From SIG440 sp045645805 (lineage in GTDB: Bacteria; Bacillota; Clostridia; Monoglobales; Monoglobaceae): a stretch of DNA of 64,000 nucleotides. Both the position numbers and the translations under genes were made by a program. Below the pieces are notes generated by a model that did not search any database, was not told the origin of the DNA, and saw only the letters and a list, made by a program, of their open reading frames with translations. Below are positions 8,330 to 16,614 of this stretch, one piece after another. Within the stretch, counting starts at the first letter, position 1, and the number at the start of each line of letters is the position of its first letter. The stretch covers positions 1 to 64,000 of the forward strand of contig JAZRJL010000046.1 in the NCBI GenBank assembly GCA_045645805.1, in the 5' to 3' direction.

Positions 8330-8385
8330 ACAACCCCTCCGGCTCGGCTTTGCCGACCCACCTCCCCTATGCTCTGGGGAGGCTT
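8330..8385 (-). repeat. Repeat C, copy 2 (inverted relative to copy 1)
   Basis: Has a CTCGGC-TTT-GCCGA hairpin and a CCTCCCC/GGGGAGG hairpin. Read on the minus strand it aligns with copy 1, with the stems paired despite different bases. It lies 7 bases after the SLH stop codon. Confidence 0.65.
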
Positions 8386-8412
8386 AGTAAAATCATTTAT
8401 TATACAAAAATG

Positions 8413-8700
8413 AGGCTGTTTAAAAAGTCAGTTGACTTTTTAAACAGCCTTTGCTTTTCTAAGGGGATAGGAAAAAAACTTTGGAATTAACAAACTGAGC
8501 CAAAGCTTTGGCTTTGGGTTACCCGAAGGCGTACGTCGGTACGTCGAGCGGCGAAGTTTGTTGATAGCAAGAAAAGTTTATATAATATAAAAAATCATTT
8601 TTTGATTTTTTACCTTAAAATGACTATTGCAACAATTATATTGCTTATATTATGTAAATCTTCTTTTCTTGCGTTCCAGAGTTTTTTAACATCCCCATCT
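8413..8700 (+). repeat. Repeat B, copy 1, opening with an 18-bp perfect hairpin
   Basis: The gene-free stretch 8386-8710 is mostly this element. It opens with perfect 18-bp arms (8413-8430, 8433-8450), which can also act as the SLH gene terminator. It contains a sub-element ending ACAAACT...AGTTTGT (8490-8561) and closes with TTTTAACATCCCCAT near 8677-8692. The hairpin and the closing motif recur at 62601-62768. The ACAAACT sub-element recurs at 51960-52009. Confidence 0.6.
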
Positions 8701-8710
8701 GTATTTTATT

Positions 8711-10483
8711 TTAAACATTAACCTCTTCTTCTACCTCTTCTGGCATTACGACGGGGTCAGACTGGTTTTCGGTTGTCTCTTCTGGTTTTTCACCGCTGTT
8801 GGGTTCGGACTCCTGTGGCAAAGCTGTTTGCCCGTCTTCTGGCTTTGGCTCACCCGGGGTTGTATTTTCAATTACCATTCCTGGTGTGTAAAGTTTCAAC
8901 ATCTCGGTAGGTGTATCCTTGTCAGCAGGGTTTACCTCCTCTTCAATGGGGGCGGCACGGTAAACACTTCGAGTAAGCTTTTCGGTTTTTATCACCTTGC
9001 CTGCCTGCTTGACAATTCTTTGCGAAGCAACCGCATATCCCGGTGCACCCTTGTTTATTATGTGCTTGTAGCCCTTGGGAATTTCAGGGTTTTCGGTGCG
9101 TTCGGTGGTGGGCTGATAGTCTGCTGTTCTGGTATGTACAAGCTCAACCGTTATGTCAGGGTCCTTAACCCCAAGAATTCTACAGGTAAGCCGTCTGTTT
9201 TGCACCTCTGCAACGAACTTTACAGGGTAGTCGGTATTGTTTTTTATAAGCAAATCAATATACCCCTCGGCAATTGTTGCGTCCTGTCCTGCCGGCACAT
9301 AGCTTACAGGCAGGGAATGTGAGGTTCGGGACACAATCTCAAGATTTGCATAAAGTGCCGCAGAATAAAGAGTTGACGAGGTCTGGCAAATTCCTCCGCC
9401 GATGCCCGTTTCTGTTTTATTTCCTATATACACTCCTGCCTCACGGTAGCCGTTTGCAACGGTACGTCTTCCTACGGTTTTGTCGTAGGAAAAGGTCTCG
9501 CCCGGCATAAGGATTTTTCCGTTTACACGGCTTGCGGTAAGCTTTACATTGCTTGCCCGTGCCGCAGAGCTGGTGGCAAAGCTTGATGAAAACGAGCCGA
9601 TTTCATCTCTGAACAAAAGCTCTTCAAGCTGTTTTTTCGTAACCTTTGGCTTTTCGGTCTTTACCGTTATGGTATTTTGACCGTCTTCGCTGCCAAGTGC
9701 AGCTTTAACCGCTGATTTATCCACGGTTATACCTACCTTTTCGGCATCTATCACTATTTCACCGTTTTCAAGGCGGTAAGCCGCATCCTGCATAGGTGCG
9801 GTTATTTTTGCATAAAACTCGTCCAAATCTACTTTTTTTGCGGCAAGTGTTTCGATTTCAAGCTTGATTTCCTTTGCTTTTGGGTCTTTTGCAGCTTTAG
9901 CAAGCAGCTGCTTTGTTTTTTGACGGTTTACAAGCCTGCCGCCGTGACCCTTGCTTATCGTAAGCTTATCACCCTCAAGGCTGAAGCTTGCTTCTTCGGG
10001 CAGACGCTCCTTGTCACCGGCAAGGTCTTTGATTATTTTGTCCAGAGCCTGCTCGTCAAGAGCAAGTTCAAGGGGAATATTTTCGCTTTTGAATGCAAGC
10101 TTAAACATTTTTATGAGCTTTTTAAAGCTTCCACCATCTCTGCCGATTGCAAATGCTGCCTGAGCAGTTTTTTTGCTGTCAATAACGGCATCAAGCTCAT
10201 CATACACAATTCCCGTTCTTTTTCCGTCAAGAACAAGGTCAATGCTTTTTCCCCGTGTAACGTCCCGAAAGGCATCTGAAAGCTCTTTTTCCGCCGCTTC
10301 ACAGGTCATACCGCCAAGCCTTAGACCTGCTGCGTTTATGTTGGGTAAAATTTTTGCATATGCCGACGAATACGCAAAAAAGCCTGACACCAGCAAAACA
10401 GCAACAAGGCACAAAATCCCTGCAGCAATCAGGCTTTTTGAGTTTTTAAGGCTTTCGGTCAGTTTTTTGAATTTGTCCTTCAT
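8711..10483 (-). CDS. VanW family protein with peptidoglycan-binding-like domain
   Basis: A 590-residue exported protein: an N-terminal membrane anchor (residues about 17-41), a long alpha/beta region of the putative peptidoglycan-binding type usually found before VanW, and a VanW domain near residues 300-430. The VanW block shows FSYDKTVGRRTVANGYREAG and GIGGGICQTSSTLY. The C-terminal tail is acidic and rich in Glu/Pro/Thr. VanW is named from vancomycin-resistance clusters, but its biochemical role is unknown and no van genes are nearby, so this is no evidence of resistance. It has its own promoter at 10581-10608 and is divergent from the ger operon. Confidence 0.9.
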   Translation of the reverse strand: MKDKFKKLTESLKNSKSLIAAGILCLVAVLLVSGFFAYSSAYAKILPNINAAGLRLGGMTCEAAEKELSDAFRDVTRGKSIDLVLDGKRTGIVYDELDAVIDSKKTAQAAFAIGRDGGSFKKLIKMFKLAFKSENIPLELALDEQALDKIIKDLAGDKERLPEEASFSLEGDKLTISKGHGGRLVNRQKTKQLLAKAAKDPKAKEIKLEIETLAAKKVDLDEFYAKITAPMQDAAYRLENGEIVIDAEKVGITVDKSAVKAALGSEDGQNTITVKTEKPKVTKKQLEELLFRDEIGSFSSSFATSSAARASNVKLTASRVNGKILMPGETFSYDKTVGRRTVANGYREAGVYIGNKTETGIGGGICQTSSTLYSAALYANLEIVSRTSHSLPVSYVPAGQDATIAEGYIDLLIKNNTDYPVKFVAEVQNRRLTCRILGVKDPDITVELVHTRTADYQPTTERTENPEIPKGYKHIINKGAPGYAVASQRIVKQAGKVIKTEKLTRSVYRAAPIEEEVNPADKDTPTEMLKLYTPGMVIENTTPGEPKPEDGQTALPQESEPNSGEKPEETTENQSDPVVMPEEVEEEVNV

Positions 10484-10580
10484 ATAATAATGTCCTTTCC
10501 CTTCCGATAGGGGTATTATTTTCTTTATCTAATGTCTATTTCAGGATTGGCATAAATATTCCAAACCGCCATATACCTTG

Positions 10581-10608
10581 ATTTTATCACAACAAGTCCA
10601 AAAGTCAA
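10581..10608 (-). promoter_or_regulatory. Sigma-A-type promoter of the VanW gene
   Basis: On the minus strand TTGACT, 16 bases, TAAAAT, about 100 bases before the start codon. Confidence 0.6.
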
Positions 10609-10680
10609 TAGATTTTTGAATTTTTTGTAAACGGATAAAATTTACCTGTTTTGGAAATACTTTTTGCGAGGTGAATTACC

Positions 10681-12255
10681 GTGAAGAAAAATATATCAAA
10701 TTCCTCCAAAGACGGATTCTTAGCAGAAACCCGCCACGGCGACCGAATGAGGGCGGTGCATAAAAAAAGCGTCAGCACCTGTCTTGAAGACAACAAAAAT
10801 ACATTAAAGACGGTTTTTGACAGCGACAAGAATTTTGACCTTGTGTTTCGTGATTTCAGCATAAAAGCTTTAGGCAAGGAATACCCTGCCTTTTTAATCT
10901 TTTTTGACGGACTTGCAAACAAGGAATTTATAAACCGTGATATTTTAAATCCCCTTATGACGAAAACAGACGAGGCACATCAGCCAGAAAACAGCCTTGA
11001 AGATACAATTTATAAGCATATGCTTACTCAGGCACCCAACACAAAGGTTTTTGATATGGAAACCGTGGTTGACCTTGTATGCTTTGGCAACTGTGCCGTG
11101 TTTGTTGAAGGCTGTGGCTGTGCCTTTGTAGCCGATATAAAGGGTTGGGGGACAAGGGGCGTGGGCAAACCAATTTCCGAGGCGGTGCTTACAGGCCCTC
11201 AGGAGGCATTTTGCGAAACGGTAATGACCAACATTGCACTTGTCCGCAAAATTCTTAAAAACCCAAATCTTGTTGCTGAGAATATACCCGTTGGCACAAA
11301 AAGCAAAACCCCCTGTGCACTTATGTATATAAACGGAATAACCAATGTTTCGCTGGTAAGAGAGACAAAACGCAGACTTGCCGAAATTGATACCGAATAT
11401 ATCTTCTCTTCAACCGATGTTGAAATGCTGATTGAGGACAGCACCCTTTTTCCTTTTCCTCAGCTTTTAAAAACCGAACGACCCGACCGTGCCGCTGCAC
11501 AGCTGAGCGACGGAAGGGTGATTATAATTGTTCAGGGTAGCCCCTTTGTGCTTATCCTGCCTGCAACGGTGCGTGACCTTGCTGAGGTATCCGAGGACAG
11601 CTATGTACGGGTTGCCGAAGCAAATTTTATGCGTTTTGTGCGGCTTATCGGCTGTTTTCTTGCTGTTTTTTTGCCGGGGGTGTTTATAAGCACAGTTCTC
11701 TTTCATCACGAAAGCATACCTACCGACCTGATTTTTGCCATTGAAGCAAGCCGCGAGCAAATGCCGTTTCCTACTTTGCTTGAGCTTGTAATTATGATTC
11801 TTGCCTTTGAGCTTATAAAAGAGGCATCGACCCGTGTACCTGAACCGATTGGCTCAACACTTGGCATTGTGGGCGGTCTTATTTTGGGTCAGGCAGCGGT
11901 AAGTGCAAATATTGCAAGTCCCTTGCTTATCATAATTGTTTCAATTGCCGCACTTGGCTCGTTTACAGCACCGACGGCAGCAATTTCCCGTGCTATTTCC
12001 GTTTTGCAGCTTGTTTTTGTAGCTTTGGGAGCTGTGGCAGGGTTTTTGGGTATCGGCTTTGGAATTTTTGCTCTGCTTGGGTATATGTCGGCAAAGAAGT
12101 CTTTTGGTGTTCCTTACCTTGAGGGGTCAGGCAATGCAGACAATCCGTTTTTTGTACTGCCGGTATGGAAGCGTGAAAAACGCCCCTCAAAGTTAAAACC
12201 TCAAAATTACGAAAAACAGCCGCATATCAGCAGAAAGTGGAAGGGAGAGGATTGA
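10681..12255 (+). CDS. gerA: Spore germination protein GerA family
   Basis: A 524-residue GerA-type subunit of a germinant receptor in the inner spore membrane. The hydrophilic N-terminal domain contains ALGKEYPAFLIFFDGLANKEFINRDIL. A membrane region with about five helices follows, with EASTRVPEPIGSTLGIVGGLILGQAAV, a hallmark of this family, and a basic tail. It starts at GTG 10681 after GCGAGGTGA. It leads a gerA-gerB-gerC operon with overlapping genes. A GGATA/AATACT pair at 10633-10660 loosely resembles a sigma-G promoter, which would fit forespore expression; I give that low weight. Confidence 0.94.
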   Translation: MKKNISNSSKDGFLAETRHGDRMRAVHKKSVSTCLEDNKNTLKTVFDSDKNFDLVFRDFSIKALGKEYPAFLIFFDGLANKEFINRDILNPLMTKTDEAHQPENSLEDTIYKHMLTQAPNTKVFDMETVVDLVCFGNCAVFVEGCGCAFVADIKGWGTRGVGKPISEAVLTGPQEAFCETVMTNIALVRKILKNPNLVAENIPVGTKSKTPCALMYINGITNVSLVRETKRRLAEIDTEYIFSSTDVEMLIEDSTLFPFPQLLKTERPDRAAAQLSDGRVIIIVQGSPFVLILPATVRDLAEVSEDSYVRVAEANFMRFVRLIGCFLAVFLPGVFISTVLFHHESIPTDLIFAIEASREQMPFPTLLELVIMILAFELIKEASTRVPEPIGSTLGIVGGLILGQAAVSANIASPLLIIIVSIAALGSFTAPTAAISRAISVLQLVFVALGAVAGFLGIGFGIFALLGYMSAKKSFGVPYLEGSGNADNPFFVLPVWKREKRPSKLKPQNYEKQPHISRKWKGED

Positions 12256-12256
12256 G

Positions 12257-13204
12257 ATTATAACCTTTTTTAAGCCAAACGGATTCTTTAAACCCTTTGA
12301 TGTTGCGTGTCTTGCGTTAAACCTTTCATTATACCGTATTTTTACCAAATCGACCTTAAACGTCACCCATGCATCAGGCGGTTCAGGGGTAATTTCTACT
12401 ATTGGTGCAGGGGTTTTTGCTATTTTTGTCCTTGGGCTGCTTGTACTGTTCTTTTCAAAATATTCATGCCGTCTTGAAGGTCTTGACAGTACCTTCGCCG
12501 GTGGTTTCTTTCGGCATATTTTGTCCCTTGCGGTGCTTTTGTATCTTGGACTTTCCTTTGCAACTGTTACAGGAGAATTTTCATTTCTTGCACAGGCAAT
12601 TGCATTTCCAAAATCCCCCCTTTGGTTTGTAGCTGGCTTCTTTATCATTGCAGCATTTATCGGTGCTTTTTGTGGTTTTTCCGCAATTTTAAGATTAAGC
12701 GGTATTCTGGTACCGGTTTGCGGTGTGGGAATCGCTCTGCTTTGTCTTTTGACCGCACCCTCGGGCAGTATTTTTAATCTTTTTCCCGTTCTTGGCAGCG
12801 GCGTTCCCCAAACGGTAATTATGGGCATTAAAAATCTGCTGTTTTATGTGGATATTCTGCTTTTGTTTTTGATTATCCCCGACACCGAAATAAGGCATAG
12901 CTATTACAAAGCACTTTTTTACGGAGCGGTGGCAGCGTTTGTATTAAATATTCTTTTTGTGTTTTCCTATACTCTCGCTGTATCTACACCCGAAGCAGTG
13001 GGCGAGCATATCCCCGTATATCTGCTTTTAAAAGAAGTCCGCCTTGGCAGGTTTATTCAGCGAATTGATGCGGTTATTCAACTTCTTTCAGCCTTTTCAG
13101 GATTTTTACAGCTTTCCTTTGTTTTGCGGCTTTCGGCTTTGGTTTTAAAAAAGCTTTTGAACATTCCCCAAAAATCAGGAGGTGACGTTCTTGAAGAAAT
13201 TTAG
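12257..13204 (+). CDS. gerB: Spore germination protein GerB family (non-AUG start likely)
   Basis: A membrane protein of about 315 residues, ten-helix GerAB/amino-acid-permease type, the germinant-binding partner of GerA. The frame is open from 12242, yet it holds no ATG, GTG or TTG codon until 12521. The 93 codons before that encode what looks like the first membrane segments of the family (DVACLALNLSLYRIF; STIGAGVFAIFVLGLLVLFF), so a start at 12521 would remove them. The best start is ATT at 12257, six bases after GGGAGAGG; ATT 12251 or ATA 12260 are alternatives. It begins just after the gerA stop and overlaps the gerC start by 14 bases, suggesting coupled translation. Confidence 0.8.
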   Translation: MITFFKPNGFFKPFDVACLALNLSLYRIFTKSTLNVTHASGGSGVISTIGAGVFAIFVLGLLVLFFSKYSCRLEGLDSTFAGGFFRHILSLAVLLYLGLSFATVTGEFSFLAQAIAFPKSPLWFVAGFFIIAAFIGAFCGFSAILRLSGILVPVCGVGIALLCLLTAPSGSIFNLFPVLGSGVPQTVIMGIKNLLFYVDILLLFLIIPDTEIRHSYYKALFYGAVAAFVLNILFVFSYTLAVSTPEAVGEHIPVYLLLKEVRLGRFIQRIDAVIQLLSAFSGFLQLSFVLRLSALVLKKLLNIPQKSGGDVLEEI

Positions 13205-14387
13205 CTGTGTATTAATTTTTATTATCGCTATTTCACTTATGCTGTGCGGTTGTTATGACAGCCACGAAATTGACGAAACCGCCTACCTGATTGCCCTTGG
13301 TATCGACACGGCAGATGGCGGAGGGTTCACCTACACTCTGCAGTTTTCCGCACCCCTTGCCACGGTTGAGGGTGGAGGTGGCGGGGGCGGCGGTGAAGAA
13401 GAGAAAAAAAATGCCACCGTCACCAATCTCTCAATTTCTGCATCTGATTTTTATACAGCAAAAAATATGACCAACAATTTTTTAAGCAAAAGCATAAATA
13501 TGTCACATCTTAAGCTGATTGTATTTTCAAAAGCCGTTGACGAACAGGGATTTTTGCATCATTCCCGCTTTCTCCTGCGTGAACGTGAGGTCAGACCCCA
13601 TACTGCCGTGGCGGTTACCTCAGGTGAGGCAAAGGCTTATCTCGAAGCCGTCAATCCCCGGCTTGAAGCCAACACGGCCAAATACTACGAGCTGATGTCA
13701 CTTCGGTCAAACAATGTATATTCGCCAAACAAAAAGCTGTCCCGGTTTGTTGATGAAATACGTTCATCTGACGGAATTTCGGTTCTGCCGGTGGCACATT
13801 CAGGAGAAAAAAGCGGTGACGAAAACCCGTTGGAAATTTCAGGCTTCTGGGTTAACACATCAGATTTTCAGGTCCATTCAAAAGAGGCGGGACTTCAGGG
13901 AATGGCAATTTTTAAGAATGGAAAAATTATTTCCGTTGACACAGGCAGCGGCGGTATGCTTTACAATATAATCACCGGTGGAATAAAAAGCTGTACCGTA
14001 TCCCTGAAAAATCCTTATGCAGAAAATGAAATCCTGAGCTTTGGAGTGAATATCCCCGAAGCCGCATCGTATAAAATTGACAACAAAAAAAAGCCTTGCC
14101 GCATTACGGTAAACCAAGGCTTTGATGTTGAATTTTTCGGCGGGACCTTGCCCAAAGGTTTTAAAGACAATGGTCAGGTTTATGCTTTTGCAAAGGGATG
14201 CTTCCAGAAAGCTTTTTCGGAATTCTTCTATGACCTGTCCCGAAACAAAAAAGCTGATATCATAAACCTTGACAGATATTTCAAAATGCAATACCTGACC
14301 GAAAACTCTCCCGAGCTTTCAAACTGGAGCAAAGCATTTGAAACAGCCGAATTTGAGTTCAATATTGACTTCTTTGAAAAAAGCTAA
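13191..14387 (+). CDS. gerC: Spore germination lipoprotein GerC family
   Basis: A 398-residue lipoprotein, the third subunit of the germinant receptor. A signal peptide is followed by a lipobox ending LCGC with Cys21, then the family start CYDSHEIDETAYLIALGID. I use TTG 13191 rather than GTG 13182, because the latter is part of the ribosome site AGGAGGTGA. A run of eight glycines followed by Glu/Lys residues (about residues 61-74) interrupts the N-terminal domain and is not usual for the family. The gene ends in a 4-base convergent overlap with mtaB, with no terminator between them. Confidence 0.92.
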   Translation: MKKFSCVLIFIIAISLMLCGCYDSHEIDETAYLIALGIDTADGGGFTYTLQFSAPLATVEGGGGGGGGEEEKKNATVTNLSISASDFYTAKNMTNNFLSKSINMSHLKLIVFSKAVDEQGFLHHSRFLLREREVRPHTAVAVTSGEAKAYLEAVNPRLEANTAKYYELMSLRSNNVYSPNKKLSRFVDEIRSSDGISVLPVAHSGEKSGDENPLEISGFWVNTSDFQVHSKEAGLQGMAIFKNGKIISVDTGSGGMLYNIITGGIKSCTVSLKNPYAENEILSFGVNIPEAASYKIDNKKKPCRITVNQGFDVEFFGGTLPKGFKDNGQVYAFAKGCFQKAFSEFFYDLSRNKKADIINLDRYFKMQYLTENSPELSNWSKAFETAEFEFNIDFFEKS

Positions 14388-15637
14388 TCAAAGGTATACT
14401 CAACCATCTGTCCGCTGATATCCTTGTCGCTTTCGATATAAACATCCATATAATTGGGGGTTGTTGCGTGAAATCTGCCGTCCTTTGTCCGCACCTCGGC
14501 AAGGGCGGTGACAGTTTTGCCGCTATATGATGCATAAAACGCATTACGCATCTTTTCCTCAAGCTCAAGCATACGGTTGCTTCGCTGTTCTTTAAGCTGC
14601 TCGGGGACTTGATTTTCCATCTCTGCCGCAACAGTGCCTGGTCGCTTTGAATATTTGAATATATGCATCTGCATAAATCCAACTTTTTTGCAAAACTCAA
14701 AGGATTTTTCAAATTCCTCGTCGGTTTCGCCGGGGAAGCCTACCATAAGGTCAGTGGTGATTGAAACATCCTTAAGGTTTTGTCGAAGCATTTCAACCGC
14801 CCTGAGATATTCCTCTGATGTATAACGACGACGCATCCGTTTAAGGGTCTCATCACATCCGCTTTGAAGAGACATATGAAAGTGCGGGCAAAGATTGTCA
14901 AGCTTTTTTATACGGTTTACAAATTCTTGGGTTATAACAACAGGTTCAAGAGAGCCAAGCCGAACTCTGGCAACACCCTCAATACCGCAAACCGCCTCAA
15001 TTACGTCAACAAGTCCTGTTTTACCATCTAAATCCTTGCCGTATGAGCCAATATGGATTCCCGTAAGAACAATTTCCGAAAAACCGCCCTTTGCAAGAAC
15101 TGTTACCTCCTCTACTATCTTTTCAAGGCTTCGTGACCTAACCGGTCCGCGTGCGTAAGGAATTATGCAATATGTGCAAAAGTTGGTGCACCCGTCCTCA
15201 ATTTTGACGGTTGCCCTGCTTCGGCTTTGGTCGTGAGTGATGCAAAGCTCCTCAAACTCTCTCACCTTCATAATATCATTATGCACAATTTGGCGTTTGC
15301 CCGAAAGAGCTTCTTCAACCAACTGCAAAAGCCTGCTTCTGTCAGCTGTACCAATCATTACATCAACATCGGGGGAATTTTCAAGGGCTTTGGGGTCTGT
15401 CTGGGAATAACAGCCCATAACCGCAATAACCCCGTCAGGATTTTGCTTTCTTGCCCTGTGTATCTGCTGACGGGATTTTTGAGCACCCATACTTGTAACC
15501 GCACAGGTATTTATGACAACCACATCACTGCTTCCCGACTTAACCACTTCATAGCCGGCATTTTTAAACATTTCAGCAAGAGCCTGACTCTCATAGAAGT
15601 TGGTTTTGCAGCCTAACGTTATAAATTTTACTTTCAT
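14384..15637 (-). CDS. mtaB: tRNA (ms2t6A37) methylthiotransferase MtaB
   Basis: A 417-residue radical-SAM methylthiotransferase. It converts t6A37 to ms2t6A37 in tRNAs that read ANN codons. The N-terminal UPF0004 domain has the cluster cysteines Cys10, Cys45 and Cys76. The radical-SAM motif CTNFCTYC has Cys150, Cys154 and Cys157, and a C-terminal TRAM-like region ends the protein. Start LGCKTNFYES and GPVRSRSLEKI fit the MtaB branch better than MiaB or RimO. It is convergent with gerC. TsaB and TsaE for the preceding t6A step are at 60818-61957. Confidence 0.92.
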   Translation of the reverse strand: MKVKFITLGCKTNFYESQALAEMFKNAGYEVVKSGSSDVVVINTCAVTSMGAQKSRQQIHRARKQNPDGVIAVMGCYSQTDPKALENSPDVDVMIGTADRSRLLQLVEEALSGKRQIVHNDIMKVREFEELCITHDQSRSRATVKIEDGCTNFCTYCIIPYARGPVRSRSLEKIVEEVTVLAKGGFSEIVLTGIHIGSYGKDLDGKTGLVDVIEAVCGIEGVARVRLGSLEPVVITQEFVNRIKKLDNLCPHFHMSLQSGCDETLKRMRRRYTSEEYLRAVEMLRQNLKDVSITTDLMVGFPGETDEEFEKSFEFCKKVGFMQMHIFKYSKRPGTVAAEMENQVPEQLKEQRSNRMLELEEKMRNAFYASYSGKTVTALAEVRTKDGRFHATTPNYMDVYIESDKDISGQMVEYTFD

Positions 15638-15705
15638 ATTTCAAATCTTCCAATTCTGTTGTTAGTTTACAAAAAAATTTTGTTATAAAATTATACACTT
15701 TTTTA

Positions 15706-15734
15706 TTGACTATTGCAAGAAAAAAATATATAAT
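15706..15734 (+). promoter_or_regulatory. Sigma-A-type promoter of the Crh-like gene
   Basis: TTGACT, 17 bases, TATAAT, ending 55 bases before the start codon. Confidence 0.75.
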
Positions 15735-15789
15735 AGGTATGGAAAATTGAAACCTTTTTTCCAAAATACATATACGGAGGTAATTTCTT

Positions 15790-16017
15790 ATGAAAACTTG
15801 CAGTATTTTATTAAGTTCAATCAATGATGTAAAGAACTTTGTCAACGTTGTAAGCCGTTTTGATTATGATATCGACCTTGCTTCGGGCAGATACGTTGTT
15901 GATGCAAAATCCATTATGGGTATTTTCAGTCTTGACCTCAGCAAGCCCATTGCTGTTGAAGTCCACAACGACGACTGTGACGACCTTATGGAAGCTCTTA
16001 AACCCTACATTCAGTAA
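15790..16017 (+). CDS. HPr-fold protein lacking the active-site His (Crh-like)
   Basis: A 75-residue HPr-family protein. The segment AKSIMGIFSLDLSKPIAVEV matches the second half of HPr, including a serine (Ser41) where HPr has regulatory Ser46. The first half lacks the GIHARPA motif, so there is no His15. This is the pattern of Crh, which works in carbon catabolite control through Ser phosphorylation by HPr kinase but cannot carry sugar phosphate. In Clostridia many proteins of this type are annotated only as HPr family. A strong ribosome site (GGAGGT) and promoter suggest good expression. No hprK is in the window, so the Crh role is inferred. Confidence 0.82.
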   Translation: MKTCSILLSSINDVKNFVNVVSRFDYDIDLASGRYVVDAKSIMGIFSLDLSKPIAVEVHNDDCDDLMEALKPYIQ

Positions 16018-16106
16018 TTAAAAATACTATGCACTGTCAAAAATTACGGCAGTCTTTGTTTGAAATTGACTAAGCCGTATTCTTTTTGTGCGTTCAGAAT
16101 AATATT

Positions 16107-16577
16107 ATGACAGATAAAGAATTTTTTATGGCCGCCGCCCTCAGCGAGGCGGAAAAATCATATAATCTCGGCGAAACCCCGATTGGTGCTGTTGTTGTCA
16201 AGGACGGCGAAATTATTGCCTCTGCACACAACTTCAGGGAAACGGGCAAAAACGTCCTTTACCATGCCGAGCTTCTGGCTATTGATGCTGCCTGCAAAAA
16301 GCTTGGTGGATGGCGACTTCACAATTGCGACCTTTATGTTACCCTTGAGCCATGCATTATGTGCAGCGGTGCAATAAGTCAGGCACGGATAAAAAATCTT
16401 TATTTCGGGGCATCCGACCCCAAAGGCGGTGCCGTTCTTTCGGCAAAAGCCAAAAATGCCGACACGCTCTTTCCCCACACAAACTGTGAGGGAGGAATTA
16501 TGCTTGAAGAATGTTCGGGCATCCTTAAACATTTTTTCAAGGACCTGCGTGCAGGCAAATTTAACACAGATAAATAA
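16107..16577 (+). CDS. tadA: tRNA-specific adenosine deaminase TadA
   Basis: A 156-residue cytidine/deoxycytidylate-deaminase-fold protein. It converts A34 to inosine in the tRNA-Arg anticodon. Zinc and catalytic residues are His53-Ala-Glu55 (YHAEL) and the PCIMC motif with Cys83 and Cys86. The sequence NLGETPIGAVVVKDGEIIA and DPKGGAVLS are typical of TadA. I use ATG 16107; the TTG at 16086 would add seven unsupported residues. Neither candidate has a strong ribosome site. It stands alone between the Crh-like gene and ppdK. Confidence 0.93.
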   Translation: MTDKEFFMAAALSEAEKSYNLGETPIGAVVVKDGEIIASAHNFRETGKNVLYHAELLAIDAACKKLGGWRLHNCDLYVTLEPCIMCSGAISQARIKNLYFGASDPKGGAVLSAKAKNADTLFPHTNCEGGIMLEECSGILKHFFKDLRAGKFNTDK

Positions 16578-16614
16578 TTAATAAATATATACTATTTTAG
16601 GAGGAATTTTTGAA

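Noticed and set aside
8828..9322. 164-residue plus-strand ORF inside the VanW gene
   Set aside because: Antisense shadow without a ribosome site; the VanW motifs fix the coding strand.
8711..10483. Vancomycin-resistance locus because of the VanW domain
   Set aside because: VanW-domain proteins are widespread in Clostridia, and none of the defining van genes (ligase, dehydrogenase, dipeptidase, two-component system) is present.
12193..12828. 211-residue minus-strand ORF across gerA/gerB
   Set aside because: It is the antisense of two recognisable ger genes, has no ribosome site and looks like low-complexity basic sequence.
12521..13204. TTG at 12521 as the start of gerB
   Set aside because: It would delete the first membrane segments, which are clearly encoded upstream in the same open frame.
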